From contig NZ_JAPQNS010000002.1 of the NCBI RefSeq assembly GCF_028867935.1, positions 62,001 to 126,000 on the forward strand: a stretch of DNA of 64,000 bases, in the 5' to 3' direction. Both the position numbers and the translations under genes were made by a program. How positions within the stretch are numbered: position 1 is the stretch's first letter; every line of letters starts with the position of its first letter. Under the pieces are notes generated by a model. That model was not told where the DNA came from. It searched no databases and saw only the letters and a program-made list of their open reading frames with translations. This document shows positions 50,392 through 59,061 of the stretch, piece by piece. This stretch comes from Flavobacterium sp. SUN052 (GTDB lineage Bacteria > Bacteroidota > Bacteroidia > Flavobacteriales > Flavobacteriaceae).

Positions 50392-53160
50392 TTAAGCAGT
50401 GTGTAGCCAAGAACTGGCTACGTTTTTGCCAACGGGCAAATAAACGGTGAAGGTAGAGCCCTGACCAGGCTGACTGGAAGCCGTTATAATACCCCGATGG
50501 TTTTCAATTACTTTCCGGCAGATGGCCAGCCCCACTCCCGTTCCGGGATATTTTGCCTTACCGTGCAACCGCTGAAAAACCTGGAAAATCCGGTCGAGGT
50601 ACTGTTCATCAAACCCGATGCCATTGTCTATTACGTTGATTTCGTGAAACAGCAAGTCGGTCCCATCCTCCGTGGTTACTATGGCCAACGATTTTTTGAC
50701 CAGTTCAGGCGACATATCCCGGACACTTACGGTTCGGGCTGTCACCTGTATCTGGGGAGAAACGCCTTCGGGGCGGAATTTCATGGCATTCGACAACAAA
50801 TTCTGGAATAGTTGGGCCAGTTGTTTCTTATCGCCGAACAGTACCGGTAATTGGTCCCAGTTAACACGTGCCTTCAAATCATGCACAACCACAAACAGAT
50901 CATCGAGCACTTCCTTGAGCAACGTAGAGAGCGGAACGGATGAAAAGGGCGTCCGGTGGGTGGTGATGCGCGAGTAATCGAGCAGGTCCCTGATCAGCCA
51001 CGACATCCGTGTGGCAGAGGCCTGCATACGAGTCAGCATATCCTTGGCGGTGTCATCGAGCACATCGGCATTTCTGTCCGCAATTATGTCGCCAAAAGAC
51101 TTAATCTTGCGTAGGGGTTCCTGTAAATCGTGACTGGCGATGTAGGCAAACTGCTGTAAATTATCGTTACTGTGCCGAAGTTCCATATTAGCCACTTCCA
51201 GCGCCTGCTGTTGCCGCTTCAGCTCCGTCACATCCAGAAAGGTAAACAAAATCTGATCGCCATGGGGGATCAATGATGCCTGAAACCATCCCTGGATACC
51301 ATCACTGAAAAAAGGCATTAACCATTCCTGAGCCCGTCTGGTCTGGGCAACGGTAACCATTTTCTCGAAAAGCTGCTGCCCATCGCTGCTGGGAAACAAG
51401 ATCCTTAACTGTTGTCCAAGCAACTCATTGGCCGACTTGCCCAACAGTCGAAGTTCCGTTTCGTTGACCATTTCATACTCAAAATCAATGATAGGACCCA
51501 GTTGTCCATCCGAAGCTGGCTCCCGAACCGGCCCGAACAGCACAATCCCCGCCGGTTGAATATTAATGACTGTCTGGAAGAGATCGGATTGTGCCTTTTG
51601 GTCCAGTTGAGCCTTATGCTGCTCTGTAACGTCCATAAATGTCATCAGCACGCCATCGCTCTTTCGCACAAACTGGGCATCGAACCAGCTACCGGCTCGT
51701 TCGGTGTAGTAGGTAAAGATCATGCGTTGGGTGCGGCCCGTTGCGATCACTTCACGCAGCACGGCCTCCAGTTCCGTACCTCGAAAACGCGGAAATGTCT
51801 CCAGCAGCTTTTTACCAACCAAATCAGTTTCGGCATAGCCTGTCACCAGGGTGTTGGCGAGGTTAGTCATCCGGTAGCGAAAGTCAACCACATTACGTTG
51901 GGGTGTATGGTCTCGCACAGCCTCCCAAAGGACTAGGCCTGCCGGGGTGTTATCACTGATTTTCTGAATGAGTTCGGCCTGAAAATGATGGGTTCCCTGC
52001 GCTACTTTTATCGCCGTAATGTCGGTCAGGGTCAGAATGATCTGGCCATCCTGGCAAACGATCGACACCCGGTACCAGTGTGATGCGCCGTTTGTTGGAT
52101 AGGGCATGTCGTATTCCTGCGGTTCGCCCAATTCAAACCCAGCAATACAGCGAGGGAGTAATTCTGATTCGTTCGCCTTCTTGAAAACAGTAGTCAGTAA
52201 CTGCCCAAAAGAATCAGGCACCGACAGAGCCAGAATTTGCCGAAGACAGGTGTTCATACGAACTACCTGAAAATTGGTAAGGCGATTTTCGCCCGCTACC
52301 TGGCTATAGATCGGACTCAGTAAAGCGATCCCTACCGGGACGCCTTCCAGCACATTTTGGAACAGCTGCGTCTGCTTAATCGTTTTTTCTTCGAGTTTTT
52401 TACGGGCCGTTATATTGACGTAAGTCAGCATAACACCCCCTTCAACCGGCACAATGGCCATTTCGATCCAGATATCATATTCAGGATAATAGTGCTCACC
52501 CGAATAAGGCTGGCCCGTTTCGCATACCTGCACCTTCTGATCGAAAAGTCCGTTGATTTTGGTCGCTGGGTAAATCTGCCATACACTCTTGCCAATCACT
52601 TGCTCACGGGTATGGCCACTCATGCGCAAACCCGCGTCGTTGATCATCATAAGCTGAAAATCATCGATTACCCCTCGTGCATTGCGGATGGCTTTATATA
52701 CCGCCACCCCATTCATTGAGGCATGAAACGCTCTTTCGAGCCAATTGGTCTGCTGGGCGGCTTGGGCATCGGCTTTGGCCTGTGTAACATTCTGAAATGA
52801 AACCACCAGATTATCATCCACGCGCATAACCGATACGGCGAACCAGGCGGGTTTTGATTGGTCGGGACGGGTAAACTGATACTCAAAATGAGCGGCCTTA
52901 CCTGTAGTAATCACCTGCTGATACAATTCCAGTAGGGTGGTATCGTCGGGATACGGATACAACCGGCTAAACCGCTGGCCAATTACCTCTTGTGCCGGTC
53001 GTTCAATTTCCTGTTCAGCAATGCTGTTGAGCATTACCAGCCGAAAATCAATGACTAAGCCATTGGTATCCCGTTCCGGCTGATAGACAATAACGCCGTT
53101 TTTGGATACAGTTAACGCATTTTGAATTAAGACCGGAGCTGATTGAGAAATCGAATTCAT
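50392..53160 (-). CDS. Soluble multi-PAS sensor histidine kinase
   Basis: 922 residues without membrane segments or signal peptide. About five PAS domains occupy residues 10-125, 140-258, 262-390, 391-520 and 520-660, each closing with a DIT/DVT-type motif (NVTQAK, NITARK, DITAIK, DVTEQH, DVTELK). A short coiled coil leads to HisKA (FAYIASHDLQEPLRKIKSFG, with the phospho-accepting His) and HATPase_c (NLLSNAMKF, DNGIGFDEQYLDRIFQVFQR, GTGVGLAICRKV). It has no receiver domain, and no response-regulator gene is nearby. As the first gene of the PYP operon it is the natural partner for PYP's light signal (inference). Confidence 0.93.
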   Translation of the reverse strand: MNSISQSAPVLIQNALTVSKNGVIVYQPERDTNGLVIDFRLVMLNSIAEQEIERPAQEVIGQRFSRLYPYPDDTTLLELYQQVITTGKAAHFEYQFTRPDQSKPAWFAVSVMRVDDNLVVSFQNVTQAKADAQAAQQTNWLERAFHASMNGVAVYKAIRNARGVIDDFQLMMINDAGLRMSGHTREQVIGKSVWQIYPATKINGLFDQKVQVCETGQPYSGEHYYPEYDIWIEMAIVPVEGGVMLTYVNITARKKLEEKTIKQTQLFQNVLEGVPVGIALLSPIYSQVAGENRLTNFQVVRMNTCLRQILALSVPDSFGQLLTTVFKKANESELLPRCIAGFELGEPQEYDMPYPTNGASHWYRVSIVCQDGQIILTLTDITAIKVAQGTHHFQAELIQKISDNTPAGLVLWEAVRDHTPQRNVVDFRYRMTNLANTLVTGYAETDLVGKKLLETFPRFRGTELEAVLREVIATGRTQRMIFTYYTERAGSWFDAQFVRKSDGVLMTFMDVTEQHKAQLDQKAQSDLFQTVINIQPAGIVLFGPVREPASDGQLGPIIDFEYEMVNETELRLLGKSANELLGQQLRILFPSSDGQQLFEKMVTVAQTRRAQEWLMPFFSDGIQGWFQASLIPHGDQILFTFLDVTELKRQQQALEVANMELRHSNDNLQQFAYIASHDLQEPLRKIKSFGDIIADRNADVLDDTAKDMLTRMQASATRMSWLIRDLLDYSRITTHRTPFSSVPLSTLLKEVLDDLFVVVHDLKARVNWDQLPVLFGDKKQLAQLFQNLLSNAMKFRPEGVSPQIQVTARTVSVRDMSPELVKKSLAIVTTEDGTDLLFHEINVIDNGIGFDEQYLDRIFQVFQRLHGKAKYPGTGVGLAICRKVIENHRGIITASSQPGQGSTFTVYLPVGKNVASSWLHTA

Positions 53161-53594
53161 ACGCTAGGGTTTAAGCAGGGGTTTAGGTAACACAATCTAC
53201 TCATGGATCTAAGCGCGGACATCTATAAATACCAATAACCATGTTGAGTAAAATTACTGTACCAGAAGTTGACTACTAAACTCTATGCAACTGCAAATTC
53301 GACAAAATTAGAGAGTCAAAATAACTATATTTTATTCTAAACTGATTCTTAATCAGAGGGTTTCACCTGCCCTCAATTTCATGCAGTAAGTTTAATAAAA
53401 AACAGTTTAATAATCCATACGTATAGAGTGTTATATCCTAAGTATTTATGCCATAGTTAATCTATCCGCAAAGATAGATTTTCTGTTTAACTTTTCTTAC
53501 ACAGCTATTTATCAAAAGAAAAAAAAAGACAATAATTCCAGCGTCACGTATGATAAATACGCCCTAAAGACTATACAAAAAACATTAAAGTTAC
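53161..53594. promoter_or_regulatory. AT-rich region between trmD and the PYP operon
   Basis: These 434 bases have no gene and no recognisable terminator after trmD. On the minus strand a match to the -7 consensus (TAATTTTG) lies at 53303-53310, about 145 bases before the kinase start, without a clear -33 partner. A small hairpin CTGATTAAGAATCAG lies at about 53341-53355. It probably contains the operon's own promoter, but read-through from trmD is also possible. Confidence 0.4.
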
Positions 53595-54272
53595 TTACTC
53601 ATCGAGCAAATCAGGGCGCCTTGTTTTTGTGCGTTCTAACGCCTGATCATGACGCCAGTCGTCAATTTTGGCCTCATGGCCGGAGAGGAGAATATCAGGT
53701 ACTTTCATCCCCTCCCACTCTGCCGGGCGGGTATATACGGGCGGAGCCAGCAGATTGTCCTGAAAGGAGTCGGTGAGGGCCGAGGTCTCGTCGTTTAATA
53801 CGCCGGGAATGAGCCGGATAATGGCATCGGAGAGTACCGCAGCCGGCAACTCGCCACCCGACAGCACAAAGTCGCCGATGCTGATTTCGCGCGTAATGAA
53901 CCGCTCCCGCACCCGCTCATCGACACCTTTATAGTGCCCACACAAAATAATCAGGTTCTCCTTTAGTGATAGTGTATTGACGGCGCGTTGGTTCAGGCGT
54001 TCACCATCGGGTGTCATGTATATAACCTCGTCGTAGGTCCGCTCTGCCTGCAACGACCGGATACAGCGGGCAATGGGCTCAATTTGCATAACCATGCCCG
54101 CTCCCCCACCAAACATGTAATCGTCGACACGCCGGTGTTTGTCGGCCGTATAATCGCGGAGGTCGTGTACTACTACTTCGGCATGCCCGGCCTGCTGGGC
54201 GCGTTGCAGAATAGAGTGCGCAAAATAGCTATCTAACAGCCGGGGCAAGCAGGTGATTATGTCAATCCTCAT
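53595..54272 (-). CDS. trmD: tRNA (guanine-N1)-methyltransferase
   Basis: 225 residues from the ATG at 54272; the longer ORF start at 54374 lies inside rimM. Methylates G37 of tRNAs with S-adenosylmethionine. The SPOUT trefoil-knot motifs are clear: [29 protein letters not shown] and [15 protein letters not shown]. It overlaps the rimM stop by 11 bases in the normal rpsP-rimM-trmD operon. The last 15 codons (53595-53639) have a second, older copy at 48376-48420, showing that its 3' end was replaced during insertion of the PYP island. The protein itself looks complete. Confidence 0.97.
   Translation of the reverse strand: MRIDIITCLPRLLDSYFAHSILQRAQQAGHAEVVVHDLRDYTADKHRRVDDYMFGGGAGMVMQIEPIARCIRSLQAERTYDEVIYMTPDGERLNQRAVNTLSLKENLIILCGHYKGVDERVRERFITREISIGDFVLSGGELPAAVLSDAIIRLIPGVLNDETSALTDSFQDNLLAPPVYTRPAEWEGMKVPDILLSGHEAKIDDWRHDQALERTKTRRPDLLDE
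53614..53639. repeat. 26-bp direct repeat, right copy inside trmD
   Basis: Encodes LERTKTRRP in the trmD C-terminus and is identical to 48395-48420. As part of a conserved gene it is the likely target site. Confidence 0.9.
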
Positions 54273-54861
54273 CGGTCTCCTCGTCTTCAGCTTCTTCGTC
54301 GCCATCAACTTCTGGCTTTTCGCTGGCCGCGTCAGACGTATAAATCTCCAGCAGACCATCCGGCAACACAACATTGAGTTGCTTTTCGGCTCGGTTTATC
54401 GACGGAACAATGTCGCTGTTAATCGGAATCAGCACTTCGTTCCCTTCATAGTCCATGGCAATCAGGTCCTGGGTGGCCATTGTATAAACGGCTTTCACAA
54501 TTCCCAGCGGCCCTTTTTGAGCATCCACTACTCGAAAACCAATAATCTCATGGAAGTAGAACCGGGTTTCGTCCTCAATGGCTTCCAGATTAGCGAGGGG
54601 TAACCACAAGCCGCAGCCAATAAAACGTTCGGCCTGTTCGATGGTATCGACATCTTCAAAGGCTACAATGGCACGGCTTCCTTTGACAATAGCAATCGAT
54701 TCGATAAAGTAAGGCGTCAACTGCCCCTTTACCTCAACCAATACAGAGTCGATGTCGGCGTATTCCTTAGCATCGTCAACATCTAAAAAAAAGACCACTT
54801 CGCCGTTGATACCGTGCGTTTTGGTAATGTGGCCAACCTGATAACAATCGTCTTTTGTCAT
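54262..54861 (-). CDS. rimM: Ribosome maturation factor RimM
   Basis: 199 residues from the ATG at 54861, which gives the family N-terminus [19 protein letters not shown]. The ORF could start at 54933, but those extra residues are encoded by a REP palindrome and are rejected. Domains: RimM N-terminal barrel (about 7-90) and PRC barrel (about 97-175, with [20 protein letters not shown]). The last 25 residues are very acidic, which is common in this phylum. RimM helps assemble the 30S head by binding S19. It is between rpsP and trmD. Confidence 0.96.
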   Translation of the reverse strand: MTKDDCYQVGHITKTHGINGEVVFFLDVDDAKEYADIDSVLVEVKGQLTPYFIESIAIVKGSRAIVAFEDVDTIEQAERFIGCGLWLPLANLEAIEDETRFYFHEIIGFRVVDAQKGPLGIVKAVYTMATQDLIAMDYEGNEVLIPINSDIVPSINRAEKQLNVVLPDGLLEIYTSDAASEKPEVDGDEEAEDEETDED

Positions 54862-54870
54862 AGCTTCAAA

Positions 54871-54931
54871 GTACGGTGGATTTTTAATCCGCCGTAAGTA
54901 CTTCTGACGGCGGATTAAAAATCCACCGTAC
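54871..54931. repeat. Distant REP pair between rpsP and rimM
   Basis: Two 25-base perfect inverted arms (54871-54895 and 54907-54931), each with the core GGTGGATTTTTAATCCGCC or its complement, separated by 11 bases. It matches the RAYT-flanking REP pairs at 34986-35748 except that the loop bases are TTT instead of TGT. It lies in the 133-base gap inside a ribosomal operon. Confidence 0.93.
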
Positions 54932-54994
54932 ATATATCAAAAAGAGCCTGCTCGCAATGAACAGGCTCCGTAATCACTGAACCAGTTAGCGATC

Positions 54995-55540
54995 TTATTC
55001 AGCCGCTGGTGTCTCCGTTGATGCTTCTGGAGCTTCTGTTGCCTCAGCCGCAGTTTCTTCAACCGCTGGGGTTTCTTCAACCACAATGTTTTTCTTGGCA
55101 ATAGCTTCAGCACGAGCTGCATTTACTTTGCGCTCAGCTTCCAGACGATCTGCACGATCTTTGTCTTTGGCTTGCTGCTTGGTATCGGCAGAATCAGCTT
55201 TACGGCCTTCCTTGCCTTCTTTCCAGGAAGTGTATTTCTCTTCGGCTTGCTCTTGCGTGATGGCGCCTTTGTTAACACCAACCTGTAAGTGCTTCCGGAA
55301 CATAACCCCTTCGTGCGACAGGATCGAACGGGCAGTATCAGTTGGTTGCGCACCAACCATCAGCCAATGCAATGCCCGCTCCGGCTTCAACACAACGGTT
55401 GATGGGTCAGTGTTGGGATTGTACGTACCGATTTTCTCGATGAAATTACCATCCCGGCCAGCCTGAGAAGGTGCTACGACGATGTCATACATCGCCATTT
55501 TTTTGCGTCCGCGACGCGATAAACGAATTTTAACAGCCAT
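54995..55540 (-). CDS. rpsP: 30S ribosomal protein S16 with long C-terminal tail
   Basis: 181 residues. The S16 core (about 1-85) is clear: [40 protein letters not shown] and [19 protein letters not shown]. The remaining 95 residues are a charged helix followed by an Ala/Glu/Thr/Pro-rich tail, an extension seen in Bacteroidota S16 proteins. It is the first gene of rpsP-rimM-trmD, with a REP pair in the gap before rimM. Confidence 0.97.
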   Translation of the reverse strand: MAVKIRLSRRGRKKMAMYDIVVAPSQAGRDGNFIEKIGTYNPNTDPSTVVLKPERALHWLMVGAQPTDTARSILSHEGVMFRKHLQVGVNKGAITQEQAEEKYTSWKEGKEGRKADSADTKQQAKDKDRADRLEAERKVNAARAEAIAKKNIVVEETPAVEETAAEATEAPEASTETPAAE

Positions 55541-55654
55541 TTTGCTTGCTTGTTTTCAGTAGGGGGAACCCGTCCCCCCGGCGAAACGTGGCCGCAAAGG
55601 TAGCAAATTCTTTGAAACGTTGAACGTGGATGGGTCAAAAATTTAGCCAATAGC

Positions 55655-56148
55655 ATGCCAACCGAAGCGATCCGGGCCTATAAGCCGGATTCTGTCACTC
55701 AACCTTGCGGCCAAGGTTCTTATCATTTATCTGGGATCGCCGTCACCGACGCTCTCTATCGACCTACCCGCGCCAGCATCACTCCACCCTAAGGTGAACC
55801 TACAGGAACGAGCCGCCCCTATTCTGCCGCATATTTGGTCTTTCAGCCCATAAGGTTTATCCTGCCCCGTCGATCACCCGGCGGGCGGTAGGCTCTTACC
55901 CCACCATTTCACCCTTACCTTTTCAGTGAACAGTGAGCAGCCAACAGCAAGCAGTTTATTCACTGTTAGCTGTTAGTTGTTCACTGCTCACTGTCAGGCG
56001 GTTTATTTTCTGTGACACTGGCTGTCAGACGGTCGTTCCCAACCGCCTGCCTTCCCGTTAGGAAGTATGGTGCTCTGCGCTGTCCGGACTTTCCTCCAGC
56101 TCGTTGCCGAGCCAGCGATAAGACAACCCACACCGCTTCGATTGGCAT
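55655..56148 (-). ncRNA. rnpB: RNase P RNA (bacterial type A)
   Basis: About 494 bases. The universally conserved GGAAAGTCCGGAC (P4) is at about 56080-56093 on the minus strand, and the matching 3' segment ACAGAATCCGGCTTATAGGC is near 55675-55695. GGTAAGGGTGAAA and GGTAAGAGCC are also present. The ends pair as P1: ATGCCAATCGAAGCG (56134-56148) with its near-complement at 55655-55669. It is the catalytic RNA that trims tRNA 5' leaders. A 72-base hairpin at 55924-55995 replaces the short P9 stem of E. coli. Confidence 0.96.
55924..55995 (-). repeat. Palindromic expansion inside the RNase P RNA
   Basis: Two imperfectly complementary arms, cagtgaacagtgagcag... and ...ctgttagttgttcactgct, form one long hairpin between AAACCGCC and AGGTAAGGG on the minus strand, where E. 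coli has the small P9 hairpin. Its composition (repeated CAGTGA/AACAGT words) differs from the surrounding RNA and resembles mobile intergenic palindromes. Confidence 0.75.
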
Positions 56149-56175
56149 GTATTAGCTGGGGCAAAGGTACTAAAA

Positions 56176-57600
56176 TTACTGTAGCCCTTCTACCTTTACG
56201 CCTACCCTACCTTTGGCGAAAACAACCGCCAGAATAGCCGTGGGCGTTAGATAGACCCCATCAGGGCGAACTTCATCGATAATGCCGTTCAATACCACAC
56301 CTTTAGTCAGCTGGTTGTTCTTAAGTTGCGCCTGCATCGATTTTTGAATCTCGACCAGTTGATCACCGACAGGAATAGTGAATTGCTTTTCGAGTATTCG
56401 AGCCAGGGTGCCCTTAAGGAGCCAACTGGCGGTTCGCTGAAGCAAACTGCTGGTTTCGAGATCGTACTGCAAATCTTTGAGGGCAATAGTTTTGGTTTCA
56501 GGATCGTAGTACGGGCGGCCTTTGAGGTAAATATCGCCGGTAACGCTACCCGTCAGGCCTGCTTTAATAATGAGGCTTTCATTCTGACCGTAGAGATCGA
56601 TGTCGCGGATCGTAATGTTATAACGCCCGTCCTGAAACTCGAATTTTTTACCAACAAAATTCTCACTGGCCAGCTTTGCCGCTTCCTCATAGGTAGACTC
56701 ACCCATAATACTCACCTGAAAATTATCTTTAACCGTTGGCACCACCGACAAATCGGGCAGTGACACGGCGGGTCGAACATCCGGCTTGGCTCCTACACTG
56801 GTGAGCGTGTAGCCCTCAATACCGATCAACGTCCGAATAGTGTTTCCTTCGAACCGGAGCGGAGTAATCAGAATACGTCGGGGAACAACCTGCAGCCAGG
56901 TTCGGTAAGCTTCCGAAAGCAAATACGGTTGGCGAACGGTATTCCAGGCTTGCAAAACGGGTGTTCGAAGGTCGATCTGCTGCCGAACCTGCTGGTCGAG
57001 GGCTTTGGTGATCGTACCTAAGTTTTTGTCGATGATCTTTCCTACAATACCTGTAATCGGTATTGAAAACCCACCAATGCGAATGGTTGGCTTGGCACCC
57101 CAATCGTAGCCTTCGGCCGTAGTTTGGGTATTTACCGACCAGTCGGGGTCAATGCTGAACCGGGTGGCAAACCGGATGGTGATTTCGAATTCGGTAGCCT
57201 GACTCTGCACGAAGCCAAAAATTCGCTTACCCGCTTTTGCCCAGATTTTGAGCGGCACCACAAACCGAAACAAACTATCGGCACCTCCTGCTGCGGACAC
57301 ATTAATATTCCCGCGTTTCCAAACCTTAATGTGCAACGGATCGCTACCATCGGGGGCGGGAGTATCAAAGGTATTGGTCTCAAAAATTAGCCCGTTGACC
57401 TGTGTATTGATTTGCCGCTCTACATCGCGAAGGGCAATACTGACCGGCACATTGACCGTCGACAGGTACTTTTCATTACGGACTTCCATTTCGGTTCGGT
57501 TGTAGGATTCTTTGGGGGCTTTCGGGTTCAGCCTACCCGAAGGGGCCGTGCTACACCCGGTTACTATAAGAAGAAGAACAAGGTATCGCTTCGCGGTCAT
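56176..57600 (-). CDS. DUF4403 family lipoprotein
   Basis: 474 residues. A lipoprotein signal ends in LLLIVTGC (Cys16). The body is rich in beta-strands and helices, with VPVSIALRDVERQINTQVNG near the N-terminus and GFSIPITGIVGKIIDKNLG in the middle, matching the DUF4403 family, which has a BPI/SMP-like appearance and may bind lipids. The function is not established. It overlaps the upstream Smr-domain gene by 4 bases (ATGA), so the two are co-translated. The gene ends 27 bases before the RNase P RNA. Confidence 0.87.
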   Translation of the reverse strand: MTAKRYLVLLLIVTGCSTAPSGRLNPKAPKESYNRTEMEVRNEKYLSTVNVPVSIALRDVERQINTQVNGLIFETNTFDTPAPDGSDPLHIKVWKRGNINVSAAGGADSLFRFVVPLKIWAKAGKRIFGFVQSQATEFEITIRFATRFSIDPDWSVNTQTTAEGYDWGAKPTIRIGGFSIPITGIVGKIIDKNLGTITKALDQQVRQQIDLRTPVLQAWNTVRQPYLLSEAYRTWLQVVPRRILITPLRFEGNTIRTLIGIEGYTLTSVGAKPDVRPAVSLPDLSVVPTVKDNFQVSIMGESTYEEAAKLASENFVGKKFEFQDGRYNITIRDIDLYGQNESLIIKAGLTGSVTGDIYLKGRPYYDPETKTIALKDLQYDLETSSLLQRTASWLLKGTLARILEKQFTIPVGDQLVEIQKSMQAQLKNNQLTKGVVLNGIIDEVRPDGVYLTPTAILAVVFAKGRVGVKVEGLQ

Positions 57601-58592
57601 TTGATTACCACTTTCGTTGCCCCATACCCGAATTTCTGTTTTTGGGCATCCTCGAAAAACTTCACATGGGCATGTCGGCCCAAACGCCGGTGCAGTTCGG
57701 TGCGGAGCGTACCACTACCTACACCGTGAATAAACGTGATCTCGCTCATGCCGGTAGCGATCGCATTTTCGAGCATTTTCTCGAAAGTCTCCAACTGCAA
57801 ATCGAGCAACTCACCCGCCTGCCGACTACCGGGCCCTTTAGGCAACAACGCTTCCACATGCAAATCGACAATCGCCGAAGGACGTTCAAACGACAGCGGA
57901 GCAGCTGGCTCTCCCTTCGCTTTGAGCATCTGAGCTTTTATTTCTTCTGACGACAACGCTACTGCTGGCCGGGTGGGTGTCGCTTCGACTGGAATTTCTT
58001 TCTCCTCAGCATCCAGCTGGAACAAATGACCCTGCTGATTCAAGACGGGTACTGTTTTTTTGCTGGCATGAAACGTCTGAGCGCGACACTTGAGCCGTTT
58101 CACTATAGGCGGGCGGAAACTCACCTTAGCCGCCCGAAACCATAACCCCTGAAACAGGAACGTAGGCCAATTGTCGAGCGTCGAGAAGGAATAGTAATCG
58201 TTGAGTTTGGCTTGTGAACGGGGTTTAAGAGTCCCACTTTGTAAACCGTTGATGGTTGTTCCCCGTTCCTCGCTGAGCGTGTAGGGCATATCCCAATCAG
58301 TATTGTTTACCATATGTACGGCGAACTCACGGTCGTTTTGGGCCACAAACGCCATATAAACGCCCTGGTTAGAGAGAATAACCGGGCCGCGTGGAGCCTG
58401 TGGGGCGGCATTACCAGTAGGCCGCAGTAAGCGCTCAGCTTCCATGGGCGATACCACGACCAGTTCAGAGCGCATCACGGGAATGCGAAAGCCATCTTCA
58501 ATTTCAATTTCAACCTGATTACCCGTCAGAAAGCGCGTCACCACGCCTTGTTCTTTTGCCCGTACCATGCGGACTTTATCACCAATGTTCAT
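57597..58592 (-). CDS. DUF2027/Smr-domain protein (MutS2-like)
   Basis: 331 residues without a signal peptide. The N-terminus (MNIGDKVRMVRAKEQGVVTR) is a small KOW/SH3-like barrel; the middle is the Bacteroidota DUF2027 beta domain (about 80-200). The C-terminus is a Smr domain with VDLHVEAL, TFIHGVGSGTLR and KFFEDAQKQKFGYGATKVVI. Smr domains are DNA or RNA endonucleases, as in MutS2. The specific role here is unknown; ribosome rescue or DNA repair are options by analogy. It is the first gene of a two-gene unit with the DUF4403 lipoprotein. Confidence 0.88.
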   Translation of the reverse strand: MNIGDKVRMVRAKEQGVVTRFLTGNQVEIEIEDGFRIPVMRSELVVVSPMEAERLLRPTGNAAPQAPRGPVILSNQGVYMAFVAQNDREFAVHMVNNTDWDMPYTLSEERGTTINGLQSGTLKPRSQAKLNDYYSFSTLDNWPTFLFQGLWFRAAKVSFRPPIVKRLKCRAQTFHASKKTVPVLNQQGHLFQLDAEEKEIPVEATPTRPAVALSSEEIKAQMLKAKGEPAAPLSFERPSAIVDLHVEALLPKGPGSRQAGELLDLQLETFEKMLENAIATGMSEITFIHGVGSGTLRTELHRRLGRHAHVKFFEDAQKQKFGYGATKVVIK

Positions 58593-59061
58593 TACAGTCT
58601 GTTGTCCAATTTATGTCTGTACCACTCTGGCCGCCCCCTTATAGTTTCTAACAAACTCGACGGTCAAATCCAATGATTCCGTAACAGAATCCAAGGTTTC
58701 TATGTAAAGCACTTGCGTAACAATTTAGTGCAAAAATAGAATAAACCTGTATTGTCTTAGTGAAGATGTTTTACACTTATAATCCCAAATTTTTACTATT
58801 CTTTTCAATTATTGCTCAAAAAACAAATCCTCATATTTATTATCCGGTCGTTTTTTCTAATTATATCTAAATTTACAATCCTCGTTGTTTAACATACAAT
58901 CGACTGTATTTTGTGTTTATTATAAACTATTTTATTGCACTTATCATATTTTACAAAATTTTATTTGAAATTTTAATATTAATAGAAAATTAAACCTATA
59001 ATTTCATGCTGTATATGCGGCATTCCGCTTCCATCCTAACAAGCTACTTTTAATTTATCTT
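58593..59061. promoter_or_regulatory. AT-rich divergent intergenic region before the fourth SusC
   Basis: These 469 bases carry no coding potential and are very AT-rich from about 58740. They separate the leftward Smr gene from the rightward SusC gene and should contain both promoters. No exact TAnnTTTG element with a -33 partner was found. A small hairpin (GCGG-catt-CCGC) lies near 59016-59028. Confidence 0.4.

Larger units (their letters stand above)
48395..53639. mobile_element. Putative genomic island carrying the PYP operon, inserted in trmD
   Basis: The segment between the direct repeats is 5219 bases per repeat-to-repeat unit. It contains only the histidine kinase, PYP, PAS protein and ligase genes plus non-coding DNA. 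The right repeat is inside trmD and restores an intact reading frame with a slightly different 3' end; the left repeat is followed by the old trmD 3' end. Islands that integrate into gene 3' ends leave this pattern. No integrase or transposase is inside, so entry by homologous exchange or by a recombinase acting in trans is possible. Confidence 0.75.

Noticed and set aside
54862..54933. Upstream extension of the rimM reading frame, adding 24 residues
   Set aside because: The added residues are a translation of the REP palindrome; the family N-terminus begins at the ATG at 54861.
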